NCBI GenBank assembly: GCA_030531385.1
Contig: JAUNNP010000017.1
Location: 1-34,123 of the forward strand
From: Eubacteriales bacterium
GTDB lineage: Bacteria > Bacillota > Clostridia > Lachnospirales > Lachnospiraceae
Direction: 5' to 3'
Length of the DNA stretch: 34,123 nucleotides
Shown here: positions 1 through 7,658 of the stretch, piece by piece
How the letters are laid out: each line of letters begins with the position of its first letter
Position numbering within the stretch: the first letter of the stretch is position 1
The notes under the pieces: model-generated
Database searches by the model: none
Told to the model about the DNA's origin: nothing
Seen by the model: only the letters and a program-made list of their open reading frames with translations
Position numbers and translations under genes: made by a program

Positions 1-185
1 ACTTCATAATAATACGGAGCATAATTATACGTGATATTCAGACTTGCATCCGTGGATAGGGCCGGTGTGAATTCATCTGTTTCCGGATGGTAATCAGCCC
101 TATATGTTCCACCATACATCAAATGACCGGGAACCCGCGCCACTTCATTTGTGACAGGATCCCTCAAATACAGATCATAGCTCAT
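1..185 (-). CDS. Hypothetical protein, N-terminal part (cut by window edge)
   Basis: An open frame starts at the ATG at 185-183 and runs off the left edge without a stop. The start is preceded by a strong GGAGGGG ribosome binding site at 194-200. The visible 61 residues begin MSYDLYLRDPVTNEVARVPG and are rich in Tyr and Asn near the edge. I do not recognise a named domain. Similar small proteins occur, from memory, as hypothetical proteins of Clostridia. It diverges from the XRE regulator at 295 and shares its operator region, so the two are probably co-regulated. Its function is unknown. Confidence 0.7.
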   Translation of the reverse strand, partial: MSYDLYLRDPVTNEVARVPGHLMYGGTYRADYHPETDEFTPALSTDASLNITYNYAPYYYE

Positions 186-208
186 GATTAATTCCCCTCC
201 TTATTTGT

Positions 209-264
209 ATTCCTTTGGTATATTTTATAATATTCCATTGGTATTTTCAATATACCTCTGGTAT
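209..264. promoter_or_regulatory. Array of three 13-bp near-palindromic operators
   Basis: Three copies of ATWCC-N3-GGTAT lie at 209-221 (ATTCCTTTGGTAT), 232-244 (ATTCCATTGGTAT) and 252-264 (ATACCTCTGGTAT). The third is a perfect inverted repeat around a 3-base centre and the other two have one mismatch. Their pitch is 23 and 20 bases, about two helical turns. They fill the gap between the divergent gene at 185 and the XRE regulator at 295, so autoregulation by that repressor is the natural inference. Confidence 0.75.
222..250 (-). promoter_or_regulatory. Predicted sigma-A promoter for the gene at 1-185
   Basis: On the minus strand, TTGAAA (250-245) is followed after a 17-base spacer by TAAAAT (227-222). 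The second operator (232-244) lies inside the spacer, so a bound repressor would block polymerase. Confidence 0.5.
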
Positions 265-267
265 ACT
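238..267 (+). promoter_or_regulatory. Predicted sigma-A promoter for the XRE regulator
   Basis: TTGGTA (238-243) and TATACT (262-267) are separated by 18 bases. The third operator (252-264) overlaps the spacer and the start of the -10 element. The promoter overlaps the opposing one at 222-250, so a single repressor could control both directions. Confidence 0.5.
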
Positions 268-294
268 ATTTAAAACGTTGGAGGTAAATATCGA

Positions 295-717
295 ATGTAC
301 GAATCTATTTTTGATACAACTAGGCTCTCTGAATGCAGAAAACATCTTGGACTGACCAAACAGCAAGCCGCCGCTAAGCTTGGCATGGCACAGCCGACAT
401 ATTTGCGCTATGAAAACGGCGACAGAATGCCCTCGGAGCATGTAATCAGAACTATTGCGGAGGGTTTTGATACATCCGTGGAATATCTCACCGGAAAATC
501 CGATGATCCATTACCTAATTATTACGTAATAAAAAAAGAAACAGATGAAGACCTGTTTCTTTTCATTGAAAAATGTAAATCTGACAGCGCATTTATGGGC
601 AGAATGCTTGCCTATGCCGAAAAAATAAGCAACTCCAAATGCGTTCGCCCATCGGTTTGTCTCCAAACTCAAATAAGAAAAAGTACAGAGTTGGAAGTGA
701 AATCAGAAGTACAGTAG
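295..717 (+). CDS. XRE-family helix-turn-helix regulator with chimeric C-terminus
   Basis: The 140-residue product has an XRE/Cro-CI helix-turn-helix domain at about residues 8-66, with the typical TKQQAAAKLG recognition region, a tyrosine- and asparagine-containing turn, and the AEGFDTSVEYLTG end of the domain. A GGAGGT ribosome binding site (280-285) precedes the ATG. It probably binds the three operators just upstream and represses itself and the divergent gene. The helical C-terminal segment appears natural to about residue 113. The last 27 codons (634-714) read the antisense strand of the broken ktrB gene, with no sign of a regulator domain. The gene therefore ends at a recombination joint. 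The HTH domain itself is intact and may still bind DNA. Confidence 0.85.
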   Translation: MYESIFDTTRLSECRKHLGLTKQQAAAKLGMAQPTYLRYENGDRMPSEHVIRTIAEGFDTSVEYLTGKSDDPLPNYYVIKKETDEDLFLFIEKCKSDSAFMGRMLAYAEKISNSKCVRPSVCLQTQIRKSTELEVKSEVQ

Positions 718-1423
718 TTATCAGGATAACCTTGCTTTGCATCCTGTATTTTCGAACATGGTGCTTATTTACCTTAATGTCATCCCACGTCATGAATCCA
801 ATACCGCCGATTATGATTAACGACATGATTACAAAATTGATGACCGGATTATCCACAAAATATGTAAGAGAGGAATACGGTGTTTTTGTGCCCATCAAAT
901 CAAATCCGGCATTACAAAATGCGGAAATGGAGTGGAATACGGCATACCATATTCCTTTCAGCACACCGAACTCCTTACAGAATGTCGGGGCCATGATGAC
1001 AGCACCAAGAAGTTCAAAGATAATCGTCATCTTAATGATAAATCCGGTTAGTCGGACGATCCCGCCCACTTTATGGGCAGATATAGCTTCCTGCATTGTG
1101 CTGCGCTGTTTCAGACTGATTTGCTTTCCAGAGAAGGATGAAATGGCAATAGCAACGGTGACAACACCCATACCGCCAATTTGAATCAACGCAATAATTA
1201 CTGCCTGCCCGAATGTGCTCCAATAGGTTGCCGTATCCTGTACTACCAGTCCGGTAACACAGACAGCGGATGTTGCGGTAAACAAAGCATCTGAAAACAA
1301 AGCACCATGCCCATCCCGAGTAGAAAAAGGAAGCGTCAGGAGAATGCTACCAAACAAAATAGCACCGGCAAACCCGAGAATAATAATTTGTGATGAAGAT
1401 AATCGTTTTTTTATCGTAATCAT
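593..1423 (-). pseudogene. ktrB: Truncated TrkH/KtrB-type potassium channel subunit
   Basis: This is the N-terminal part of the membrane subunit of a Ktr/Trk potassium uptake system. It has multiple hydrophobic segments and the first two pore loops (SAVCVTGLV near residue 58 and SISAFCNAGF near residue 172). Family members are about 440-450 residues with four pore loops. This copy keeps roughly 265 genuine residues and loses the second half. After GERIWSCLF the frame reads a dozen unrelated residues derived from the antisense of the XRE gene, then stops. The start is the ATG at 1423, six bases after GGAGGG. An ATG at 1429 abuts the ribosome binding site and is unlikely. No KtrA partner is present, so it is very probably non-functional. 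Confidence 0.85.
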
Positions 1424-1528
1424 GCCCATCCCTCCATTGGGAGTATTCTGTATTTATTATCGCACTTCATCCATGAAATGGGTATTAGCGTATAAAAACT
1501 GGCATTAAATTTGTATTAAGACGAAAGA

Positions 1529-1567
1529 AAGCCGCCTGCACAAGCACAGTGCTTGTACAGGCGGCTT
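1529..1567 (-). terminator. Rho-independent terminator after DUF6061 gene
   Basis: A near-perfect long hairpin has AAGCCGCCTG on one side, CAGGCGGCTT on the other, and an inner ACAAGCAC/GTGCTTGT stem. On the minus strand it is followed by a CTTTCTTT tract. It lies 12 bases past the DUF6061 stop codon and separates that operon from ktrB. Confidence 0.85.
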
Positions 1568-1579
1568 AACCACTCTCTA

Positions 1580-1825
1580 TTAATCAAGAGATTTATATTC
1601 AGTTACTGTTTTCAAATATATTGCCGGATCGCCGTTCAGTATCAGATCAGCATATGCTATCGGGTCATTGTAGATCAGATAATCCAGTTCCGACCTCTGA
1701 TACATATTATCGGCAACTTCATTCTCCACAGCGATAGTATCAATCGCAATCATGCTGCCATCGGTGAATTTCAGTTCAACACAGGCAGTATCCATGTTAA
1801 ACTCACAAGAAATCAAATGCTTCAT
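1580..1825 (-). CDS. DUF6061-family small protein
   Basis: An 81-residue acidic protein beginning MKHLISCEFNMDTACVELKF. From memory it matches the small DUF6061 family of Clostridia, which is often found beside mobile-element genes. Its function is not known. An AAGGAGG ribosome binding site six bases before the ATG lies in the 11-base gap after rlmD, so it is co-transcribed and probably coupled with rlmD. A strong terminator follows. It belongs to the segment I interpret as mobile-element remains. There is no membrane segment or signal peptide. Confidence 0.75.
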   Translation of the reverse strand: MKHLISCEFNMDTACVELKFTDGSMIAIDTIAVENEVADNMYQRSELDYLIYNDPIAYADLILNGDPAIYLKTVTEYKSLD

Positions 1826-1836
1826 ATCCGCCCTCC

Positions 1837-3507
1837 TTAAATCATGCCGAAATGCTTCAATGCCTCCTTGATTGCTTTTTCTTTATCCGGTGGGCATTGC
1901 GGCTGTTTTGCGTCCTCAGACTTCGGCTTATTGTAGTTTTCACGCTCAATAATGCCGCATTTCTGCTTCACCTGTGCGATATACAGGCTGCTGACCTTCA
2001 ATCCGGTATGCTCCAGCACATAATCCTTGATCTCTTGATAGGTAGCTTTCTTCTCCGCATCGGTCAAGTCCAACTCGTCCATATCCAGCTCAACTTCGAT
2101 ATGCTGCGTCGATTTTAGTTTGGACAATAAACATACCGTCTCAACGTGCACCGTCTGCGGGAACATATCCACAGGTCTGACTGTTTCTATCCGGTAGCCC
2201 TCACTGCAAAGATACTTTAAATCTCTTGCAAGTGTTGCCGGGTCACAGGATACATACACTATCCTTTTGGGGGCAATGCTGACCATGGTTTTAAGACAGT
2301 TTTCATCGCAGCCCTTTCTAGGCGGATCAACGACTATGACATCGATTTTCTCTCCGGTTTTCCGGTACTCCTTTGAGTACCACTCAGGCAGAACTTCCTC
2401 CGCTTTTCCAACAAAAAATTCAGCATTATCAATGCTGTTTAATTCAGCATTCTCCCTTGCATTGTCTATCGCCTCCGGTATGATTTCCACACCGTAGACT
2501 TTTTTTGCATGTCTTGCAAGAAATAGCGAGATCGTACCGACTCCGCAGTACAGATCCCAGACACGTTCGTTTCCGGTTAGTCCCGCAAATTCAAGTGCGG
2601 TACCGTAAAGCTTTTCCATCTGCTCGGAATTTACCTGGAAAAAAGAAAGTGGGGATATGCGGAAACGGACCTGCGATCCGTCTCTGTCGTGTATAAGGTC
2701 CTCAATATAGCCGGGGCCATAGACATTGATGATCCGGGTTCCCATTATTACATTTGTGCGTTCGCGGTTTACCGATAAAGTAAATGACTTGAGCGACGGA
2801 AGCATTTCCCTAAGCCTGCCGCATAGCACATCAGCATTTTTCAGCTTTCCGGCATTAATAACAATACATACCATGAGTTCACCGGTATGCAGCCCTTTTC
2901 GTATAAGGACATGGCGTACTACACCCGAGCCCGTATTTTCATTATAAGGCTCAATATCATTATCCCCCATGAACTTAATGATGGTACTAAGTACGATCCT
3001 ATTCTCTTCAAAGCCAAGAAGACAATCCTCACATGCAATAATGCTATGTGTTCTGCCGGCATAAAAGCCTGCTATTATACGGCCCTCTTTATTACGCCCG
3101 ATAGGATAAACAGCTTTGTTCCTATACCTGAAGGGCTGTTGCATTCCGATGATTGGCTCAAAAAAGGCTCCGGCATCTGTGAAGCCACCGATACGCTTTA
3201 AATCATTTAAGACCTTGCTTTCTTTGAATTTAAGCTGGGAATCATACTCCAGCTGCTGAAGCTGACAGCCTCCGCAGCTTCTGGCAAGCGGACATGCAGG
3301 CGTGGTTCTGGATGCCGACGGCTCAATGACCTTCACCAGTCTGGCAAAGCCATAATTCTTTTTTACCTTGGTCGCTGCAGCCAGAATATGGTCGCCGATA
3401 ACCGCATCCTTGACAAACCAGGTAAAACCGTCTGTCTTTCCGATGCCGGCGCCCTCATCGCTCAGATCTGTTATATAAATTTCAAATTGATCATTTTTGT
3501 TAATCAT
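1837..3507 (-). CDS. rlmD: 23S rRNA (uracil-C5)-methyltransferase RlmD/RumA with extra C-terminal tail
   Basis: SAM-dependent enzyme making 5-methyluridine in 23S rRNA. Residues 1-60 form a TRAM RNA-binding domain. Cysteines 72, 78, 81 and one of 159/162 form the 4Fe-4S site (SCGGCQLQQLEY). The SAM motif is DLYCGVGTISLF near 318. The catalytic nucleophile is C421 in YVSCDPATLARDL, and the base is E456 in HVETV. The family normally ends at about residue 462. This protein continues for 90 residues (DNA 1837-2115) with a highly charged, probably helical tail containing LYIAQVKQKCGII and ending in HFGMI. I recall the same tail on other Lachnospiraceae RlmD proteins. The TrmA-family gene at 6420 ends without it. 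A histidine kinase gene lies 35 bases upstream in the same direction. Confidence 0.92.
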   Translation of the reverse strand: MINKNDQFEIYITDLSDEGAGIGKTDGFTWFVKDAVIGDHILAAATKVKKNYGFARLVKVIEPSASRTTPACPLARSCGGCQLQQLEYDSQLKFKESKVLNDLKRIGGFTDAGAFFEPIIGMQQPFRYRNKAVYPIGRNKEGRIIAGFYAGRTHSIIACEDCLLGFEENRIVLSTIIKFMGDNDIEPYNENTGSGVVRHVLIRKGLHTGELMVCIVINAGKLKNADVLCGRLREMLPSLKSFTLSVNRERTNVIMGTRIINVYGPGYIEDLIHDRDGSQVRFRISPLSFFQVNSEQMEKLYGTALEFAGLTGNERVWDLYCGVGTISLFLARHAKKVYGVEIIPEAIDNARENAELNSIDNAEFFVGKAEEVLPEWYSKEYRKTGEKIDVIVVDPPRKGCDENCLKTMVSIAPKRIVYVSCDPATLARDLKYLCSEGYRIETVRPVDMFPQTVHVETVCLLSKLKSTQHIEVELDMDELDLTDAEKKATYQEIKDYVLEHTGLKVSSLYIAQVKQKCGIIERENYNKPKSEDAKQPQCPPDKEKAIKEALKHFGMI

Positions 3508-3542
3508 AAGATTTCCCGATCATTATGTACTTCCGGCATTAC

Positions 3543-4943
3543 TCAGTCTGCGCTTACCGGAAGCGAAAAAGTAAATTCTGTACCAACGCCCTCTGTCGAA
3601 ACCACATCAATGGTTTCGTTATGCGCTTGGACTATCTCTCTGACTATGCTTAGACCAAGACCGGTTCCGGTCTTATCTCTTCCCCTGGAGCTGTCTGATT
3701 TATAAAATCTGTCCCATATTTTTTTAATGGAGTCCTTGGGAATGCCTATGCCGTTATCCTTTACCGATATAAATATCTTCTTGCCCTTCTGCCGTGTAGA
3801 TATGTATATTGCGGAGCTCTTATTTGAAAATTTTATAGCATTGTCTACAAGATTATACATTACCTGCTGGATCTTCTGATAATCCGCATAAACCATTTCT
3901 TCTTCACGTTCGAAAGTGAGTTCAAAATTGATGTCTTTTAACCTGCACGCGTTTTCATTTGAATTGCAAATATTTCGTATGACCCTGTTGATATCAAAGT
4001 CTGTGCAGTTCAGAGTGGTTTTTCTGTCCATGGAGTTAAGCGTGAGCATGCCTTCTGTAAGCTTACTGAGCCGCTCTGTCTCAGATATTATTCTTTTTAT
4101 ATAATCCGGACTTTTTTCCTGCGGAATGGTCCCATCGAGAATGGCCTCCAGATAACCCTTGATCGATGTAAGCGGTGATCTGAAATCATGAGATACATTT
4201 GCGATGAAATCTCTCTGATATTTTTCCGAGTTCGAAAGATCATCGGCCATCATTTCCAGTGTTCTCGCCAGCGTTCCAACTTCATCATTCGTGAAATGCT
4301 GACCTATTTTATAATTGAGGTTGCCCGAAGCGTATTCCGTCGCCGCTGTAGTTATCCTTCGCATAGGAAGGTATACATAATATGTGAATACGAGCAGTAT
4401 GATCAGCGATAAAACAAAAATTATGGAAGCACTGATATAAATTATATTTAAAATCTGGTTTTTAGATGACATGACCTCTGAGACGGGGTAATGCATAATA
4501 AGATATCCAATTGGTGAATAGTTATGATTTATGGATACTTCTACCGACAGGGTATCTGTGCTGAACATATTATGGTAAAAACCGGTCAGATAGTTATCGG
4601 GGCCTGAAGCCGGATCAAAGCCGGGAATCGTTTCTTTCGTGAACTGATCAGAGGAATCAAGAATGATCCGACCCTCTGAATTTGTCAGCCATATTGTAGC
4701 ATCAAAAAAGTTGGCAACCATGCGCATATCCCCTGATACGGAGGCATTGATATCGCCCTTATAATAGCTGTTTTCCTCGAAGCTCTGAGACATATATATA
4801 GCCTCATCATAAAGTGCTGAGGCTTTCTGTCTTACCAGATAATTGTAGGTCATCTTGTCGGCAAACAATGCTATGGCAAGGAAGCTGACCAGGCCGAATA
4901 AAACATAGCCCAATATGAATCTTGAATATATGGATCTGAACAT
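3543..4943 (-). CDS. Sensor histidine kinase (orphan, two transmembrane segments)
   Basis: A 466-residue membrane kinase. Transmembrane helix 1 is at about 9-29, an extracellular sensor region at 30-164, helix 2 at about 165-191, and a HAMP linker at 192-243. The HisKA box is ANVSHDFRSPLTSIKG with phospho-accepting H252. The catalytic domain shows the N box (MYNLVDNAIKFSN), G1 (VKDNGIGIP) and G2 (GTGLGLSIV). All signature residues are present, so it should be active. No response regulator is encoded in the window, so its partner must lie elsewhere. It is transcribed toward rlmD and diverges from the PDZ protein at 5034 across 90 bases. No Shine-Dalgarno sequence precedes the ATG. Confidence 0.93.
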   Translation of the reverse strand: MFRSIYSRFILGYVLFGLVSFLAIALFADKMTYNYLVRQKASALYDEAIYMSQSFEENSYYKGDINASVSGDMRMVANFFDATIWLTNSEGRIILDSSDQFTKETIPGFDPASGPDNYLTGFYHNMFSTDTLSVEVSINHNYSPIGYLIMHYPVSEVMSSKNQILNIIYISASIIFVLSLIILLVFTYYVYLPMRRITTAATEYASGNLNYKIGQHFTNDEVGTLARTLEMMADDLSNSEKYQRDFIANVSHDFRSPLTSIKGYLEAILDGTIPQEKSPDYIKRIISETERLSKLTEGMLTLNSMDRKTTLNCTDFDINRVIRNICNSNENACRLKDINFELTFEREEEMVYADYQKIQQVMYNLVDNAIKFSNKSSAIYISTRQKGKKIFISVKDNGIGIPKDSIKKIWDRFYKSDSSRGRDKTGTGLGLSIVREIVQAHNETIDVVSTEGVGTEFTFSLPVSAD

Positions 4944-5033
4944 AAAATGATGTAAATAAAAAAGTCGTGTGTTATAATATCTCTACTGTTTTAACGCCGT
5001 TAATTATACTATATCTGAAATTTAAAAACCACA
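4944..5033. promoter_or_regulatory. Divergent promoter region between kinase and pseudo-HtrA genes
   Basis: This AT-rich 90-base gap holds -10-like hexamers on both strands: TATAAT at 4973-4978 and TATACT at 5005-5010 on the plus strand, and TATAAT at 5008-5003 and TATAAC at 4976-4971 on the minus strand. I found no convincing -35 element at the right distance for any of them. Neither flanking ATG has a purine-rich ribosome binding site. Confidence 0.4.
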
Positions 5034-6368
5034 ATGGAAGATAACAATAAGAAAAAGCTGATAAATGAGAAGATCACCGGTCGAAAGATGACGCCTGGCA
5101 GGGTTGGTAAAATAATGCTTGTTGCAGGTGTCTGCGGAGTTGTTTTCGGTGTGACTGCGGCCTTAGCATTTAACGCAGTGTCAATTAATACCGAACGCAG
5201 AGCTGCTGCTTCGGAAACCACAGCAGCCAATGTTGAAACAATGATGCCGGAAACTACCAGTGCCGGCAACGAAAAAACCGGCGAGGACTATTTGCAGGAA
5301 AGCACTGCTTTTGTTGACGCTGCGGAGACAATTTCTGATGATAACGAACAGCAAACGTCTGTATCAGAGTCCGAAACCATAGATCCTGAGGAAGAAAGAA
5401 AGGAATTTAGTGATTCAGTACTCTCGGTATTAAAGGATTCGGTTAAGCTGGCTGATCCCTATCTTGTTGCTGTAGTGGCTACTTCACAGACATCAACGTG
5501 GTTTGACAATGAAGCCGAAGACTCTGAATCTTATTCCGGAGTCATTCTGAGTATAGATGAACATGAGATCCTGATACTCACATGCATAACAGATACGGAA
5601 GGCAGAAGCTTTAAGGTACGGTTTAAAAACGGCAATGTTTCAGATGCTTACATAAAAAATATTTCTGTCAATGACGGACTTGCGATAATTGCCGTATCCA
5701 GCACCGATGGAATCAGTGAGGAAACCCTGGATTCTGTCACGCCTGTAGAATATTGCAATACTGAGGAACTCAGCAACGGGGACAGCATTATTGCTATAGG
5801 CGCGCCGCTTGGAGCCATTGGATCAACGGCATTTGGGTATATAGGCTATATCAGATCAGACGAACCCGGAATCGATTGTGAACAGCAGGTCATCTATTCA
5901 GAGATCAAAACCAACAGCAGTAAGGGAACATTTATCATCGACCATAATGGAAAGCTTATCGGCATTGTTTCCGGCAAAGCTTCAGAGAGCGGAATCAACG
6001 CAGGAGTTTCCAGAATAATAAGTATTGCCGCTTTCGACTCGACCATAAAAAGCCTTATTGATGGAAATAAAATGGCTTATATGGGCATTATGGGAATAGA
6101 TGTAAATTTTGATATGCGGTACAACAACATCCCGGAAGGCGTTTATGTTGAAGAAGTCATCCAGGGAAGTCCTGCATATGCAGCCGGCATTCGCCGCGGA
6201 GATATAATCGTGAACCTAAATAACAGGGATGTTTCGGATATGGCTTCTTTTATGCATATCATGAAATCTGTTCATCCGGAGGACGAGGCTGCAGTCAAGG
6301 TAATGCGCGGTTCTGTCGGAGATGAATATAATTCCCTGGAATACTTGATAACCTTCGGTGAAAGATAA
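5034..6368 (+). CDS. Catalytically dead HtrA/DegP-like protein with PDZ domain
   Basis: A 444-residue membrane-anchored protein. Residues 1-25 are cytoplasmic and basic, a transmembrane helix lies at about 26-46, an acidic low-complexity linker at 50-125, a trypsin-like fold at about 135-335, and a PDZ domain at about 345-440 (YVEEVIQGSPAYAAGIRRGD). The fold landmarks of S1C proteases are visible (IIAIGAPLG, GKLIGIVSG). However, the His position reads ILTCIT instead of TNxHV, the Asp position reads DGLAII instead of DLAVL, and the GNSGG serine motif reads NSSKGT. All three catalytic residues are therefore missing. It probably binds peptides or proteins outside the membrane without cutting them. 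It diverges from the histidine kinase and precedes a methyltransferase gene. Confidence 0.85.
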   Translation: MEDNNKKKLINEKITGRKMTPGRVGKIMLVAGVCGVVFGVTAALAFNAVSINTERRAAASETTAANVETMMPETTSAGNEKTGEDYLQESTAFVDAAETISDDNEQQTSVSESETIDPEEERKEFSDSVLSVLKDSVKLADPYLVAVVATSQTSTWFDNEAEDSESYSGVILSIDEHEILILTCITDTEGRSFKVRFKNGNVSDAYIKNISVNDGLAIIAVSSTDGISEETLDSVTPVEYCNTEELSNGDSIIAIGAPLGAIGSTAFGYIGYIRSDEPGIDCEQQVIYSEIKTNSSKGTFIIDHNGKLIGIVSGKASESGINAGVSRIISIAAFDSTIKSLIDGNKMAYMGIMGIDVNFDMRYNNIPEGVYVEEVIQGSPAYAAGIRRGDIIVNLNNRDVSDMASFMHIMKSVHPEDEAAVKVMRGSVGDEYNSLEYLITFGER

Positions 6369-6419
6369 GCTTTTAAATACCCGTCGGATGATGTAATTTT
6401 GATTTGAAGAGATCGTACA

Positions 6420-7622
6420 ATGTCAGAGGAAAACGGACATAAAACCATAAATGGCAAAGCTGAAAAATGCCCATACAGCAAAGCCTGCGGAGGCTGTGAC
6501 CTGCAGGGAAGCAGATATAAGCGTCAGCTCAGTAAAAAGCAAAAGCTGCTTAATGAATTGCTTGGTGAATTCGGTGAGGTCCGGCCTGTTATCGGTATGT
6601 CTGATCCTTTACATTACAGGAATAAAGTGCACCATGCCTTTAAGCGTGACCGAAGCGGGAATGTGCTTTCCGGCCCCTATGAAAAAGGGTCTCATTGGGT
6701 CATAAATGTAGATGACTGTATGATAGAGGACGAAGCCTGTCAGTGCATCATTCATACCATACGAAGACTCACCAAAAGCTGCCGCATAAAGATCTACAAT
6801 GAAGATACCGATGAGGGAATACTGCGGCATGTGCTTATTCGCCGCGGTTTCTCAACAGGCGAGATAATGGTCGTCCTTGTTTCGGGAAGCAGGAAAGTGC
6901 CGGATCTCAAGCGCTTTATCAGTCAATTGGTGATGATCCATCCCGAAATAACAACTGTACTTCTCAATATAAATCACGGGAAAAGCAGCATGATACTTGG
7001 ACCTGACCGCGAAAAGCTATTATATGGGCCGGGCTATATCAAGGACATATTATGCGGCAAGACCTTCAGGATATCAGCCAAGTCTTTTTATCAGGTGAAC
7101 CCTGTCCAGACGGCAGTATTGTACAGCACTGCCATAAGCTTTGCCGGACTTACCGGAATTGAAACTGTATTCGATGCCTACTGCGGAATCGGAACGATCG
7201 GCATCTGCGCTTCAGATCATGCGGGAAATGTCATTGGCGTTGAGCTTAACCCCGACGCTGTACGTGACGCAAATATTAACGCAGAGGAGAATGGCATAAA
7301 GAATATCAAATTCTACAACGATGATGCCGGAAGATTTATGCGCCGGATGGCAAAAGAAGGACAGACAGCCGACGTTGTATTTATGGATCCTCCGAGATCC
7401 GGAAGCACGAAAGAATTTATGTCAGCTGTTATAGACATGGCTCCATCAAGGGTGGTTTATGTATCCTGCGATCCGGAGACTCTGGCCAGAGACTTAAAGT
7501 ACTTTACCGCGCATTCGTATAGGGTGAAAAAGATACAGCCTGTTGACATGTTTCCGTTTACCAGGCATGTAGAGGTGGCCGTCCAACTTCTGCGAACAAA
7601 TGATGCTGCATTTGTAAAATAA
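6420..7622 (+). CDS. TrmA/RlmD-family RNA m5U methyltransferase, TRAM-less paralogue
   Basis: A 400-residue class I methyltransferase that should make 5-methyluridine in RNA. Cysteines C17, C23, C26 (CPYSKACGGCDLQG) and C100 form the 4Fe-4S site. The SAM-binding motif is DAYCGIGTIGI near 252, the catalytic nucleophile is C350 in YVSCDPETLARDL, and the base is E384 in RHVEV. It lacks the N-terminal TRAM domain of the rlmD product at 1837-3507 and ends 16 residues after HVE, the usual family ending. The target nucleotide (U747, U1939 or another) cannot be told from sequence. It follows the pseudo-HtrA gene by 51 bases and is probably in the same transcript. Confidence 0.88.
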   Translation: MSEENGHKTINGKAEKCPYSKACGGCDLQGSRYKRQLSKKQKLLNELLGEFGEVRPVIGMSDPLHYRNKVHHAFKRDRSGNVLSGPYEKGSHWVINVDDCMIEDEACQCIIHTIRRLTKSCRIKIYNEDTDEGILRHVLIRRGFSTGEIMVVLVSGSRKVPDLKRFISQLVMIHPEITTVLLNINHGKSSMILGPDREKLLYGPGYIKDILCGKTFRISAKSFYQVNPVQTAVLYSTAISFAGLTGIETVFDAYCGIGTIGICASDHAGNVIGVELNPDAVRDANINAEENGIKNIKFYNDDAGRFMRRMAKEGQTADVVFMDPPRSGSTKEFMSAVIDMAPSRVVYVSCDPETLARDLKYFTAHSYRVKKIQPVDMFPFTRHVEVAVQLLRTNDAAFVK

Positions 7623-7658
7623 AGATATCTCAACTTGTTTAATAAATGGAAAGGAATA

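Noticed and set aside
247..441. Minus-strand open frame of 64 codons across the XRE promoter
   Set aside because: It overlaps the operator region and the antisense of the HTH domain and has no domain or ribosome binding site.
639..1184. Plus-strand frame of 181 codons
   Set aside because: It is the antisense shadow of the truncated ktrB, whose strand gives clear KtrB similarity.
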